Assembly (NCBI RefSeq): GCF_009696275.1
Contig: NZ_VUMI01000018.1
Span: 32,709-96,708 of the forward strand
Source: Eisenbergiella porci
GTDB lineage: Bacteria > Bacillota > Clostridia > Lachnospirales > Lachnospiraceae
Direction of reading: 5' to 3'
Length of the DNA: 64,000 nt
Position 1 is the stretch's first letter, and every line of letters starts with the position of its first letter. Made by a program: the position numbers and the translations under genes. The notes under the pieces are model-generated. The model worked only from the letters and a program-made list of their open reading frames with translations, did no database searches and had not been told where the DNA came from. This document shows positions 17,788 through 26,112 of this stretch, in pieces.

Positions 17788-19647
17788 ATGAAATATAAAG
17801 ATATCGTGAAAGGAACCTTTATAGAACGGCCGAACCGTTTTATCGCTTATGTAGAGATTGACGGCAGGCAGGAAAAAGTACACGTTAAAAATACCGGCAG
17901 ATGCAGGGAACTGCTGCAAAAGGGCGTCACAGTCTATCTGGAAAAAAGCGGCAACCCCGAACGGAAAACCGACTACGATCTGGTGGCGGTGGAAAAGGGC
18001 GGGCTGCTTGTCAATATGGATTCGGCTGCACCGAATCTGGCTGCCGGGGAATGGCTGGCATCAGGAGGCCTGCTGGCTCCGGTAAAGCTGATAAAGCCGG
18101 AATGTACTTACGGGAATTCCCGTTTTGATTTCTATGTGGAATCGGAAGCTGTGAAAATGTGGCTGGAGGTTAAGGGGGTAACATTGGAAACGCAAAGGAA
18201 GGCGCTGTTTCCGGATGCCCCCTCTTTGCGTGCCCTCAAGCATGTGGAGGAACTCATCCAGGCTAAGGAAAACGGATATGAAGCGGGGATACTGTTCGTG
18301 GTACAGATGGAAGGAATCCGCCGTTTTACGCCTAACTGGGAAACACAGCCTGCTTTTGCCCAGGCGCTTGAAAGGGCGCAGGAGGCCGGTGTTGCTATTT
18401 ACGCCAGAGGCTGTCATGTGACGCAGGACAGCATGGAAATCAGTTATGAGATCCCCGTTGTTCTGAAACCCGAAGCCAAAAAGCAGGAATGTTTCATCCA
18501 AACTGCCAAAGGACGAAGTATGGCAGACAGGCCTGCCGTATGCGAAGCGGATAACAATGAAAATCTCTGCGATATTGCGCAGCCGCTGTTGAAATGGTAT
18601 GATGGACACAGGCGGGTGCTTCCCTGGAGAGAGAATCCCGCGCCTTATCGCGTGTGGGTTTCGGAGATCATGCTCCAGCAGACAAGAGTGGAAGCCGTCA
18701 AGCCCTATTTTGAGCGTTTTATGGAGGCGCTTCCGGGAATACCGGAGCTGGCGCAGGCGCCTGAGGATAAGCTGCTCAAGCTGTGGGAGGGACTTGGTTA
18801 TTACAACCGTGCCAGGAACCTGCAGAAGGCGGCGCAGGCAATTATGGCGGAATACGGCGGCCGGATGCCGGACAGCCGGGAAGAGCTGCTGAAGCTTCCG
18901 GGGATAGGCAGCTATACGGCGGGAGCGGTGGCTTCCATCGCATATGGCCGGGCGGTGCCGGCTGTGGATGGTAATGTGCTGCGGGTAATATCCAGATACA
19001 GGGCGGACGGCAGGGACATGCTCAATGATAAGGTGAGAAAAAGCGTGGAAGAGGATCTGAAGGAGGTAATGCCAAAGGATCGACCGGGGGATTTTAACCA
19101 GGCGCTGATGGAGCTGGGGGCCGTTGTCTGTATTCCCAACGGCGCGCCGAAATGCGGGGAATGTCCGTGGGAATCCTCCTGTAAGGCGCACATAGAGGGC
19201 AGAGAAACAGAATTTCCTAAAAAGGCGGCAAAGAAGGCAAGAAGTATTGAGAAAAAAACGATCCTTGTCATTCAGGATGCCATGAGAGCCGCCATCAGGA
19301 AAAGGCCCGCAAAGGGGATGCTGGCCGGAATGTATGAATTCCCGTCGGAGGAAGGGCATCTGAGCCAGGAGGAGGTACTTGCCCTGCTTAAAGAAAAGGG
19401 GCTGCATCCTCTGAGGATACAGAAGCTTCCTGATTCCAGACATGTTTTTACCCATAAGGAATGGGATATGATTGGCTATGCGGTACGCGTGGATGAACTG
19501 GAGCCCGTAGGGGGAACGCAGGAGGGACTGCTGTTTATTAAGCCTTCCCTGACGGAAAAAGAATATCCCATTCCGTCGGCCTACGCGGCTTATACCGGAT
19601 ATCTGCAGATACGGCTGGGAAATGATAAATTCGAAGAAAAGAAGTGA
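17788..19647 (+). CDS. SfsA-MutY fusion: putative nuclease joined to A/G-specific adenine glycosylase
   Basis: One uninterrupted 619-codon frame holding two whole proteins. Residues 1-230 are SfsA (YKDIVKGTFIERPNRF, VKNTGRCRELL, PNLAAGEWL, then D114 in NSRFDFY and E127-x-K129 in WLEVKGVTLE), a PD-(D/E)xK-like core annotated as a DNA/RNA nuclease. After a linker of about 26 residues, 257-619 are MutY: catalytic Glu293 in VSEIMLQQTRVE, helix-hairpin-helix LPGIGSYTAGAV, Asp394 in AVDGNVLR, and iron-sulfur Cys448, 456, 459, 465 (C-x7-C-x2-C-x5-C, one residue longer than the E. coli first gap). A NUDIX-like 8-oxoG recognition domain follows in which the usual FSH is FTH (554-556). MutY removes A opposite 8-oxoG. 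No internal stop or start site suggests two genes. Confidence 0.93.
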   Translation: MKYKDIVKGTFIERPNRFIAYVEIDGRQEKVHVKNTGRCRELLQKGVTVYLEKSGNPERKTDYDLVAVEKGGLLVNMDSAAPNLAAGEWLASGGLLAPVKLIKPECTYGNSRFDFYVESEAVKMWLEVKGVTLETQRKALFPDAPSLRALKHVEELIQAKENGYEAGILFVVQMEGIRRFTPNWETQPAFAQALERAQEAGVAIYARGCHVTQDSMEISYEIPVVLKPEAKKQECFIQTAKGRSMADRPAVCEADNNENLCDIAQPLLKWYDGHRRVLPWRENPAPYRVWVSEIMLQQTRVEAVKPYFERFMEALPGIPELAQAPEDKLLKLWEGLGYYNRARNLQKAAQAIMAEYGGRMPDSREELLKLPGIGSYTAGAVASIAYGRAVPAVDGNVLRVISRYRADGRDMLNDKVRKSVEEDLKEVMPKDRPGDFNQALMELGAVVCIPNGAPKCGECPWESSCKAHIEGRETEFPKKAAKKARSIEKKTILVIQDAMRAAIRKRPAKGMLAGMYEFPSEEGHLSQEEVLALLKEKGLHPLRIQKLPDSRHVFTHKEWDMIGYAVRVDELEPVGGTQEGLLFIKPSLTEKEYPIPSAYAAYTGYLQIRLGNDKFEEKK

Positions 19648-19735
19648 GGAAGGGACAAAAGCGAAACAGACTCTCCCTTTCTGAAAAGAACGCGGACGAA
19701 ACCGCGCAGGCGCCAGGCGCCAGATAGGAGCAGAT

Positions 19736-20761
19736 ATGAAATTGTTGTCTATAACAGTACCCTGTTATAATTCTGAAAAATATATGAGGAAATGTATTGA
19801 TTCCCTGCTTCCGGGCGGAGAGGACGTGGAAATCCTGATTGTGGATGATGGCTCCACAGATGCCACAGCCGCGATTGCGGATGAATATGCGGAAAAGTAT
19901 CCCGCCATAGTCAAAGCCATCCACAAGGAGAACGGAGGCCATGGATCAGCGGTAAATACAGGCATCGAGAATGCAGCGGGGCTGTATTTCAAGGTGGTGG
20001 ACAGCGACGACTGGGTTTCTGATACGGCTTACAGGGAAATCCTTGACAAGCTTACGGAGCTTACAGGCGGCGAGGAAGTCCTGGATATGCTGATCGCCAA
20101 TTATGTATATGAAAAAGAAGGGGAAAAGCGCAAAAAGGTAATCCGTTACCGCCATGTGCTCCCGGAGGACGAGATTTTCACATGGAATGATGTGCACCGG
20201 TTCCATAAGGGGCAGTATATCCTTATGCATTCCGTCATTTTCCGTACAAAGCTTCTGAAGGACTGCGGGCTGAAGCTGCCGGAGCATACTTTTTATGTGG
20301 ACAATCTTTTCGTGTTTGAGCCGCTGCCGTACGTGAAGAAAATGTATTATATGGATGTGAATTTTTACAGGTATTATATCGGCCGCGCGGATCAGTCCGT
20401 AAATGAAAAGGTGATGATCGGGAGAATCGATCAGCAGCTGAAGGTAAATAAAATCATGGTGGATTATGTGACTGCTAAAAAGCAGTTTCTGGCAACGCAT
20501 AAGAAGCTGCGCAATTATATGCTCAACTACCTGGATATCATTACTACGGTATCGTCAATTATGCTGATTTGCTCCGGTACGGATGAGAATCTGGAAAAGA
20601 AAAACGAGCTGTGGAAATATATCAAGCAGAAGGATCCGTTCGTGTTTTTCAGGCTGCGGTATGGGCTGCTGGGCAGTTATACCAATCTGCCGGGAAAGGG
20701 CGGCAGGAAGATCTCAGTGGAGGGCTATAAGCTCTGTCAAAGGTTCTTCAAATTTAATTAG
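19736..20761 (+). CDS. Family 2 glycosyltransferase
   Basis: A 341-residue GT-A enzyme: LSITVPCYNSEKYMRKCIDS, VEILIVDDGSTDATAAIADEY, NGGHGSAVNTGIENAAG and VDSDDWV (metal-binding DxD region). The C-terminal third has amphipathic helices but no clear membrane span. Such proteins add a sugar from a nucleotide donor to a surface glycan or lipid. No other glycan genes are adjacent, so acceptor and donor are unknown. AGGAG precedes the ATG by five bases. Confidence 0.88.
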   Translation: MKLLSITVPCYNSEKYMRKCIDSLLPGGEDVEILIVDDGSTDATAAIADEYAEKYPAIVKAIHKENGGHGSAVNTGIENAAGLYFKVVDSDDWVSDTAYREILDKLTELTGGEEVLDMLIANYVYEKEGEKRKKVIRYRHVLPEDEIFTWNDVHRFHKGQYILMHSVIFRTKLLKDCGLKLPEHTFYVDNLFVFEPLPYVKKMYYMDVNFYRYYIGRADQSVNEKVMIGRIDQQLKVNKIMVDYVTAKKQFLATHKKLRNYMLNYLDIITTVSSIMLICSGTDENLEKKNELWKYIKQKDPFVFFRLRYGLLGSYTNLPGKGGRKISVEGYKLCQRFFKFN

Positions 20762-20813
20762 AGCGGCGCCGTGGCGGAAGAAAAAGTCCTCCCGGAGGGG
20801 ATAGTGGGGACGG

Positions 20814-20880
20814 AAGGGCAAAAGGACGGAAGGGCAAGGGGTGTAGAGGAAGTTGTTTAGGAGCGGGCGGGGAGATAGGG
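20814..20880 (+). repeat. G-rich purine tract with a short tandem repeat
   Basis: GGACGGAAGGGCAA occurs twice with a 17-base offset, followed by further G-runs, in the spacer between convergent genes. It resembles the G-tract spacer at 6512-6575 in composition (shared GGGCAAGGG). No coding potential is seen. Confidence 0.45.
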
Positions 20881-20887
20881 AGGATGT

Positions 20888-20930
20888 GGTTATAAAAAGG
20901 AGGCAGGTAATCTAGTCGGTTACCTGCCTC
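20888..20930 (-). terminator. Intrinsic terminator of the PAP2 gene
   Basis: GAGGCAGGTAA (20900-20910) pairs with TTACCTGCCTC (20920-20930). Read on the minus strand the stem is followed by CTTTTTAT, so it ends the PAP2 transcript; on the plus strand the T-run is weak, though it may stop the glycosyltransferase message as well. Confidence 0.8.
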
Positions 20931-20985
20931 GCATATTGTTTTGCTTTAAATATTTTGCATAGAAACTTTTTTCATAAATCATAAA

Positions 20986-21666
20986 TCAGCGGATTTTATG
21001 CGCGGCTCTTGCAGCACGTCTTGCAGTTCTGTATTGTTTCAGGTAGATGAGTACGTCGTAGTGGTAAACGATTCCGTACATGGCTGCGGCCATGACAAAA
21101 GCGGTAAGTACGTCGAAGACGGAATGCTGCTTCAGGAACATGGTTGCCAGGATAATGGAAACACAGAGAACCCCGGAGGTTCTGCGCAGCCATTTTTTTC
21201 TGCCCAGTTCTGAGCGGGAGAGTGCGAAATGCGCGCCCAGTGAGTTATATACGTGTATGCTTGGCCAGAGATTGGTGGGGGTATCCATTTTGTAAAGCGA
21301 AGCGACCATCTGGGTAAAGATATTGTCCCTGGGCATTACGGCGGGCCTTAAATGGTGTCCGTTGGGGAAAAAGGTGGAAACCAGAAGGAATACCGTCATT
21401 CCGGTGCAGAGAAAGATGGCTGTTCTGTAGTAGTCATCCTTATTGTGCAGAGCCAGGTACAGGACAACTGCCGGTACGTAGACAAACCACAGGAAATAAG
21501 GAATGATGAAAACCTCGTTAAAAGGAATATAGTTGTCAACCGCCATATGGATTACCTGATATTTCCATATATGTCTTTGCTCCAGCCAGGAGAACCAGGT
21601 CATATATACGAAGAAGTATAATGCAAAGGGAAGAATGTGTTTGTATTTTTCATAGATGTTTTTCAT
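20986..21666 (-). CDS. PAP2-superfamily membrane phosphatase
   Basis: A 226-residue integral membrane protein with about six hydrophobic segments. PAP2-type motifs appear as PSIHVYNSLGAHFALS (catalytic His region) and KQHSVFDV (second His/Asp region), with YRTAIFLCTGMTVF between. Members remove phosphate from lipid substrates such as phosphatidate or isoprenyl diphosphates. The gene lies downstream of a diacylglycerol-kinase-family gene on the same strand, so the pair could balance phosphorylation of a membrane lipid. GAGG with 8-base spacing supports the start. Confidence 0.85.
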   Translation of the reverse strand: MKNIYEKYKHILPFALYFFVYMTWFSWLEQRHIWKYQVIHMAVDNYIPFNEVFIIPYFLWFVYVPAVVLYLALHNKDDYYRTAIFLCTGMTVFLLVSTFFPNGHHLRPAVMPRDNIFTQMVASLYKMDTPTNLWPSIHVYNSLGAHFALSRSELGRKKWLRRTSGVLCVSIILATMFLKQHSVFDVLTAFVMAAAMYGIVYHYDVLIYLKQYRTARRAARAAHKIR

Positions 21667-21917
21667 AATATTCGCCTCTTTGAAGGTCCCTGGTGTTCAT
21701 TCCATGTGGGCATTGCCGACGGAACAAAGAACGGGGAGGATCGGATTAGCAGTTAGCGTTAATGTTCATAGTTACTATGTAATCAGGACGGCCGTCTTTC
21801 TGAATGGCTCTGCCACTCAGGAAGCATCGGATGTTCATCCGATGGGCATATAGGTAGAAAAGCGATCCTATAAGCCGGCTTTTGCAACAATATTCCCGCC
21901 GGCCTGAGTTGTTATGT

Positions 21918-22895
21918 TTAATAATAGAAACGGAGCAGATGCTTTGAACAGCTGACCGTAATATCGTCCGAGCGGCAGGCTACCTCGCCGTCGGTATGAA
22001 CCCATAAAGGAGCGGAGGTGCGGATATGTATGGTCTGGCCGCCGTAACGCTCCACGCCATTGTAGCGATAGTGCTTTCCCTGAAAAGCGGTGGGAAGGAC
22101 AAGCAGCACCTTCCATTTGGGAACGCCGCTGACCGTACACAGATCCAGCATGCCGTCCGCCGCATCCGCGCCGGGGCAGAAGTAGAAGCCGCCGCCCTCG
22201 TAACAGTGGGACATGCAGGCGATAAACATCAGGCCGGGGAGGCGGATGCTTTTCGCCGAAGGGCTGTTTTCATCTATAACCAGCTCAGCGCTGTCTCTTC
22301 CTGAGCGCATCAGCTGTTTCAGGGCGATTCCCAGATAGGTTAATTTGCCCAGACCTACTTTATTCAGGAAATCCTTCATGCGTGACTTCATGGCTTCCTG
22401 GCATACGCCGGCATCAAAGCCGATGCCGCAGCTTACGAGGAAACGGCGGTCCGGCGGTACGTCCGCAGGCCGGGAGGCTTCGGGCAGGTATGCCGTATTA
22501 TAATGAAGAAAACCCACATCTATCCGCCGTTCGCGGGCGGAAGAGAGTATGCATTCCAGGGTTTCCAGGGGATTCCGGCTGATGCCTGCGTCGCGGGCCA
22601 GATCGTTGCTGGAGCCGGTGGGGATATAGCTGAACCGCGTCCTGGAAAAATTCGCAATTCCCTGCACTGCTTCGTTTGCGGTTCCGTCGCCCCCCAAAAC
22701 AACAAGGTGGACGTCCTCTCCTTCTGGAGACAGGGAAGAAGTCAGCTGCCGGGAAAGCTTAACCATGTCGCCCGGGCCTTTTGAAAAAAAGACCTGATAA
22801 GGAATCTTCCTTTCCTCAAGGACAGGCTTTATCCGTTCCCAGTATTTCTGCCCTCTCCCGGAACGGGAGGCAGGATTTACCAAAAATGAATACAT
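21918..22895 (-). CDS. Diacylglycerol kinase family lipid kinase (YegS/BmrU/DgkB type)
   Basis: A 325-residue soluble kinase: FLVNPASRSGRG phosphate loop, VVLGGDGTANEAVQG (GGDGT nucleotide motif), YIPTGSSNDLARD and SCGIGFDAGVC. The C-terminal beta-sandwich ends with HTDGE, as in the family. It transfers ATP phosphate to a lipid, probably diacylglycerol or a related alcohol. On the minus strand it precedes the PAP2 gene with a 251-base gap containing short hairpins (for example CATCGGAT/ATCCGATG), so the two need not share a message. GGGGAG precedes the start. Confidence 0.88.
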   Translation of the reverse strand: MYSFLVNPASRSGRGQKYWERIKPVLEERKIPYQVFFSKGPGDMVKLSRQLTSSLSPEGEDVHLVVLGGDGTANEAVQGIANFSRTRFSYIPTGSSNDLARDAGISRNPLETLECILSSARERRIDVGFLHYNTAYLPEASRPADVPPDRRFLVSCGIGFDAGVCQEAMKSRMKDFLNKVGLGKLTYLGIALKQLMRSGRDSAELVIDENSPSAKSIRLPGLMFIACMSHCYEGGGFYFCPGADAADGMLDLCTVSGVPKWKVLLVLPTAFQGKHYRYNGVERYGGQTIHIRTSAPLWVHTDGEVACRSDDITVSCSKHLLRFYY

Positions 22896-23057
22896 ATGAA
22901 TCTCCCCGGCTTTCCCTCAAATATTACAGTCCGGCCTCCGGAGGCTGTCCTGTAACCTCATAATTACTGATTTTCTAAGGTTGTATTGTAGCAGAAATGA
23001 AATGGCAAGTAAAGTGAAAAAGGGCAACTTAAGAAAAGTATAAGAATAATTTTATAT

Positions 23058-23085
23058 TTGCATTTAATGGAATGTATGCTATAAT
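23058..23085 (+). promoter_or_regulatory. Sigma-A promoter of glyA
   Basis: TTGCAT at 23058-23063, 16-base spacer, TATAAT at 23080-23085. The start codon is about 75 bases further on. No riboswitch-like leader was recognised in that space. Confidence 0.8.
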
Positions 23086-23163
23086 CATCCCAACGCAATT
23101 TAATATATTAACGCGCCGCAACAGATGAATCGTAGCGGATATACTTATGCAGGAGGTAAAAGG

Positions 23164-24402
23164 ATGTATTCTCTGGATGAAGTGAAGAAGACAGATCCGG
23201 AAATCGCGCAGGCGATTGTGGATGAGCAGGAAAGGCAGAACAGCCATATCGAGCTGATCGCTTCCGAGAACTGGGTGAGCAAGGCTGTAATGGCGGCAAT
23301 GGGAAGCGTGCTTACCAACAAGTATGCGGAAGGCTATCCGGCCAAAAGATATTACGGCGGATGTGAATGTGTGGACGAGGTTGAGAACCTTGCCATTGAA
23401 CGTGCGAAGAAGCTGTTTGGCTGTGATTATGCCAATGTACAGCCCCACTCCGGTGCACAGGCCAACATGGCGGTTCAGTTTGCCGTCCTGAATCCGGGAG
23501 ATACCGTTATGGGTATGAATCTGGATCACGGCGGACATCTGACACACGGCAGCCCGGTGAATATGTCCGGAAAATACTTCAACATTGTGCCTTACGGCGT
23601 GAATGATGAAGGCTTCATAGATTATGACAGAATGAAACAGCTCGCCAGAGAATGCAAGCCTAAAATGATCATTGCAGGGGCTTCCGCCTATGCAAGAACC
23701 ATAGATTTCAAAGCCTTCAGGGAAGCTGCCGACGAAGTGGGAGCCTGCCTGATGGTGGATATGGCCCATATTGCGGGCCTGGTTGCCGCAGGGCTTCATC
23801 CCAGCCCGATCCCCTATGCGGATGTGGTAACGACTACAACCCATAAGACGCTGCGCGGACCCAGGGGAGGCATGATCCTCTGCAATAAGGAAGCTGCGGA
23901 GAAGTATAATTTTAACAAGGCTATTTTCCCCGGGATCCAGGGAGGCCCTCTGATGCACGTGATCGCTGCAAAGGCCGTATGCTTTAAGGAAGCGCTCAGT
24001 GACGACTTTAAGGTGTACCAGCAGGGAATCGTTGATAATGCCCAGGCGCTGTGCAAGGGGCTGATGCGCAGAGAAATCAAAATCGTTTCCGGCGGCACGG
24101 ACAATCACCTGATGCTTGTGGATCTGACTAACTTTGATCTGACGGGCAAGGCGGTGGAGAAGCTGCTTGACGAAGCGCATATTACCTGCAATAAGAATAC
24201 CATCCCCAACGATCCCAAGTCTCCGTTCGTAACCAGCGGCATCCGTCTGGGTACGCCGGCCGTTACCTCCAGAGGCATGAATACGGAGGATATGGACAGG
24301 ATCGCAGAAGCGATTGCACTGGTGATCAAGGGCGGCGAGGCAAAGATTCCGGAAGCGAGAGCGATTGTGCAGACATTGACGGACAAATATCCGCTTGTGT
24401 AA
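23164..24402 (+). CDS. glyA: Serine hydroxymethyltransferase
   Basis: PLP enzyme converting serine and tetrahydrofolate to glycine and methylene-THF. From the ATG at 23164 (AGGAGG just upstream) it has 412 residues, the usual bacterial length; an in-frame ATG at 23125 would add 13 residues without a good ribosome site. Signature blocks: [36 protein letters not shown] [23 protein letters not shown] and [14 protein letters not shown] with the PLP Lys. It supplies one-carbon units used by thyA, also in this window. Confidence 0.97.
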   Translation: MYSLDEVKKTDPEIAQAIVDEQERQNSHIELIASENWVSKAVMAAMGSVLTNKYAEGYPAKRYYGGCECVDEVENLAIERAKKLFGCDYANVQPHSGAQANMAVQFAVLNPGDTVMGMNLDHGGHLTHGSPVNMSGKYFNIVPYGVNDEGFIDYDRMKQLARECKPKMIIAGASAYARTIDFKAFREAADEVGACLMVDMAHIAGLVAAGLHPSPIPYADVVTTTTHKTLRGPRGGMILCNKEAAEKYNFNKAIFPGIQGGPLMHVIAAKAVCFKEALSDDFKVYQQGIVDNAQALCKGLMRREIKIVSGGTDNHLMLVDLTNFDLTGKAVEKLLDEAHITCNKNTIPNDPKSPFVTSGIRLGTPAVTSRGMNTEDMDRIAEAIALVIKGGEAKIPEARAIVQTLTDKYPLV

Positions 24403-24414
24403 TAAAAAGAGGAG

Positions 24415-24445
24415 AAATAACGGGGCGGCATGCCCCGTTATTTTT
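24415..24445 (+). terminator. Intrinsic terminator of glyA
   Basis: AAATAACGGGGC (24415-24426) pairs with GCCCCGTTATTT (24432-24443), with the T-run at 24441-24445. It ends 14 bases before the next gene start, leaving only room for the ribosome site of that gene. Confidence 0.88.
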
Positions 24446-24459
24446 AAGTTGAGGTAATT

Positions 24460-25296
24460 ATGAAAAGTAAAGGAAACACCCGGATTGTATTGAGAAACCT
24501 GCGGGATGCAAACGGCATGTTTTCAGAGGATGCGCTTAAGCTCCTGGCGCTTGTGACCATGTTTCTTGACCATGTGGGGGCCGGGCTGCTGAAGTATTTC
24601 CTTGTTCACACCATCCCTGAAGGCGGCGCGGCCTGGCAATACTGTGATGCGGCGTATCAGATTCTGAGGACTGTGGGACGTCTGTCCTTTCCCATATATT
24701 GCTATCTTTTGCTGCAGGGCTTTCTGCATACAAGGAGCGTGGCCAGGTATGCCCTGCGGCTTTTCCTGTTTGCCCTTTTGTCGGAGGTGCCCTTTGATCT
24801 TCTTTTTTATGGGAAAATGACAATGGCGCACCAGAATGTGTTCTGGACGCTTCTGGCCGGGCTGCTGACGCTGGCTGCGGTAAGACAGTGCCGGGAGCGG
24901 CTGAAGTCACAGGTTTTTGGCGGGCTGTGCAGCGCCGCAGCTGTGGCGGCGGGAATGACGGCGGCCGGACTGCTGCATACGGACTATGGATACAGCGGTG
25001 TTTTCCTCATTGTTGTGCTGTATTTGCTGCGCGGGGACAGGAGCCTGCAGTGTATCCTGTCCCCTGCGCTTTTTCTTGCCTCTTATTTCATCGGCGTGCC
25101 GCTGGGACTGCGCAGCCTGGAGAATGCGGTGGACAGCCTGGGGATAGAGGGCTTCTGCATTGCCGTATTCCCCCTGATCTATTTATGCAACGGAAAAAGA
25201 TATATGAAGGGGCATAAATATTTCTTTTATCTCTTTTATCCGGTGCATATGCTGATTTTGCTCCTGCTGAGATATTTGCTGCTGTTTTTGCTGTAA
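24460..25296 (+). CDS. TraX-family integral membrane protein
   Basis: A 278-residue hydrophobic protein with about eight membrane segments. The N-terminus DALKLLALVTMFLDHVGAG, then VGRLSFPIYCYLLLQGF, HTRSVARYALRLFLFALLSEVPFDLLFY and QNVFWTLLAGLL match the TraX family. TraX acetylates pilin in the F plasmid, but chromosomal clostridial members have no known conjugation role and probably acylate something at the membrane. No conjugation genes lie nearby. It starts just after the glyA terminator. Confidence 0.85.
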   Translation: MKSKGNTRIVLRNLRDANGMFSEDALKLLALVTMFLDHVGAGLLKYFLVHTIPEGGAAWQYCDAAYQILRTVGRLSFPIYCYLLLQGFLHTRSVARYALRLFLFALLSEVPFDLLFYGKMTMAHQNVFWTLLAGLLTLAAVRQCRERLKSQVFGGLCSAAAVAAGMTAAGLLHTDYGYSGVFLIVVLYLLRGDRSLQCILSPALFLASYFIGVPLGLRSLENAVDSLGIEGFCIAVFPLIYLCNGKRYMKGHKYFFYLFYPVHMLILLLLRYLLLFLL

Positions 25297-25327
25297 TGTA
25301 TAATTGAATGCATATTTATGCAGTGTC

Positions 25328-25371
25328 AGGCGGATTGTATTTCTAAAAGTACAATCCGCCTGTAAATTTTT
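25328..25371 (+). terminator. Intrinsic terminator after the TraX-like gene
   Basis: AGGCGGATTGTA (25328-25339) pairs with TACAATCCGCCT (25350-25361), followed by a T-run ending at 25371. Confidence 0.88.
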
Positions 25372-25495
25372 GTTGCTTTCCCGGAAACCCTATGCTACAA
25401 TATCTCTCAGTGGCACACAATTGTTTGCAGTGGAAAGACATGATATGATAAGGGCCTGAAGGCATGAAAACAGCCCGGGATACAGGATGAGGAAT

Positions 25496-25939
25496 ATGCA
25501 GAAGACGAGCGATTATTATGTAGTAAAACAGAAGGCGGTGCCTGAGGTCCTGCTGAAGGTAGTTGAGGCAAAACGCCTGCTGGAATCAGGAAAAGCGGCG
25601 ACAATACAGGATGCGGTGGAGAGAGTGGATATCAGCCGGAGCTCTTTTTACAAATATAAGGATGATATTTTTCCGTTCCATGATACTGCACAGGGTACCA
25701 CAATTACGTTGTCCATGTCAATAGAAGATGAGCCGGGGCTTTTATCGGATGTGCTGAAGGTAATTGCGGATTTCGGGGCGAATATTCTGACAATCCATCA
25801 GAGTATCCCCATCAACGGCGTGGCATCCTTAAGCATCAGCGTCCAGGTGCTCAGCACGACGGGAGATGTTTCCAGGATGCTGGAAACCATGGAAGAGCGA
25901 AGAGGCATCCGTAACGTCAAAATATTGGCGAAGGAATAG
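25496..25939 (+). CDS. ACT-domain regulator-like protein (UPF0735/PheB type)
   Basis: About 147 residues: an N-terminal helical part with a helix-turn-helix look (AATIQDAVERVDISRSSFYKY) and a C-terminal ACT domain (TLSMSIEDEPGLLSDVLKVIADFGANILTI in overlapping pieces). ACT domains bind amino acids. The protein is the one often encoded next to hom in Firmicutes, and here hom follows after a MITE-like repeat. A role in sensing an aspartate-family amino acid is plausible but inferred. The ATG at 25487 is also possible; 25496 has better spacing from AGGA. Confidence 0.82.
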   Translation: MQKTSDYYVVKQKAVPEVLLKVVEAKRLLESGKAATIQDAVERVDISRSSFYKYKDDIFPFHDTAQGTTITLSMSIEDEPGLLSDVLKVIADFGANILTIHQSIPINGVASLSISVQVLSTTGDVSRMLETMEERRGIRNVKILAKE

Positions 25940-25945
25940 AATTTC

Positions 25946-26076
25946 GTAACTGTTCAACAGGTCAGCGCATTTACTGCGTTGACCGTAAGAATGTGATTCA
26001 AGAGTGCTAAAATCCATCGCCAAAGGCGATTTAGGATGGATTTTAGCAGTAACTGCGAGGGACACTGAACAGTTAC
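25946..26076 (+). repeat. MITE-like dispersed element, copy A (best preserved, with target duplication)
   Basis: A 131-bp element with perfect 11-bp inverted termini, GTAACTGTTCA (25946-25956) and TGAACAGTTAC (26066-26076). It is flanked by an exact 8-bp direct repeat AGAATTTC (25938-25945 and 26077-26084), the mark of transposition. Inside is a 13-bp perfect stem, GCTAAAATCCATC (26006-26018) with GATGGATTTTAGC (26035-26047), enclosing GCC-AAA-GGC. It holds no gene. It inserted right at the stop codon of the ACT gene and 36 bases before hom. Confidence 0.8.
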
Positions 26077-26112
26077 AGAATTTCATAAAAGTGGCAAGAC
26101 GGAGGAAGAGAT

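Noticed and set aside
18061..19455. 464-codon minus-strand frame opposite the SfsA-MutY gene
   Set aside because: Shadow of the coding strand; Cys/His/Leu-rich with no family signature and no ribosome site.
23086..23163. Riboswitch (THF or glycine) in the glyA leader
   Set aside because: The leader is under 80 bases from the -10 box and shows no glycine or THF riboswitch core.
24460..25296. Conjugative element suggested by a TraX-like protein
   Set aside because: No relaxase, type IV secretion or integrase gene nearby; TraX homologues are common chromosomal genes in clostridia.
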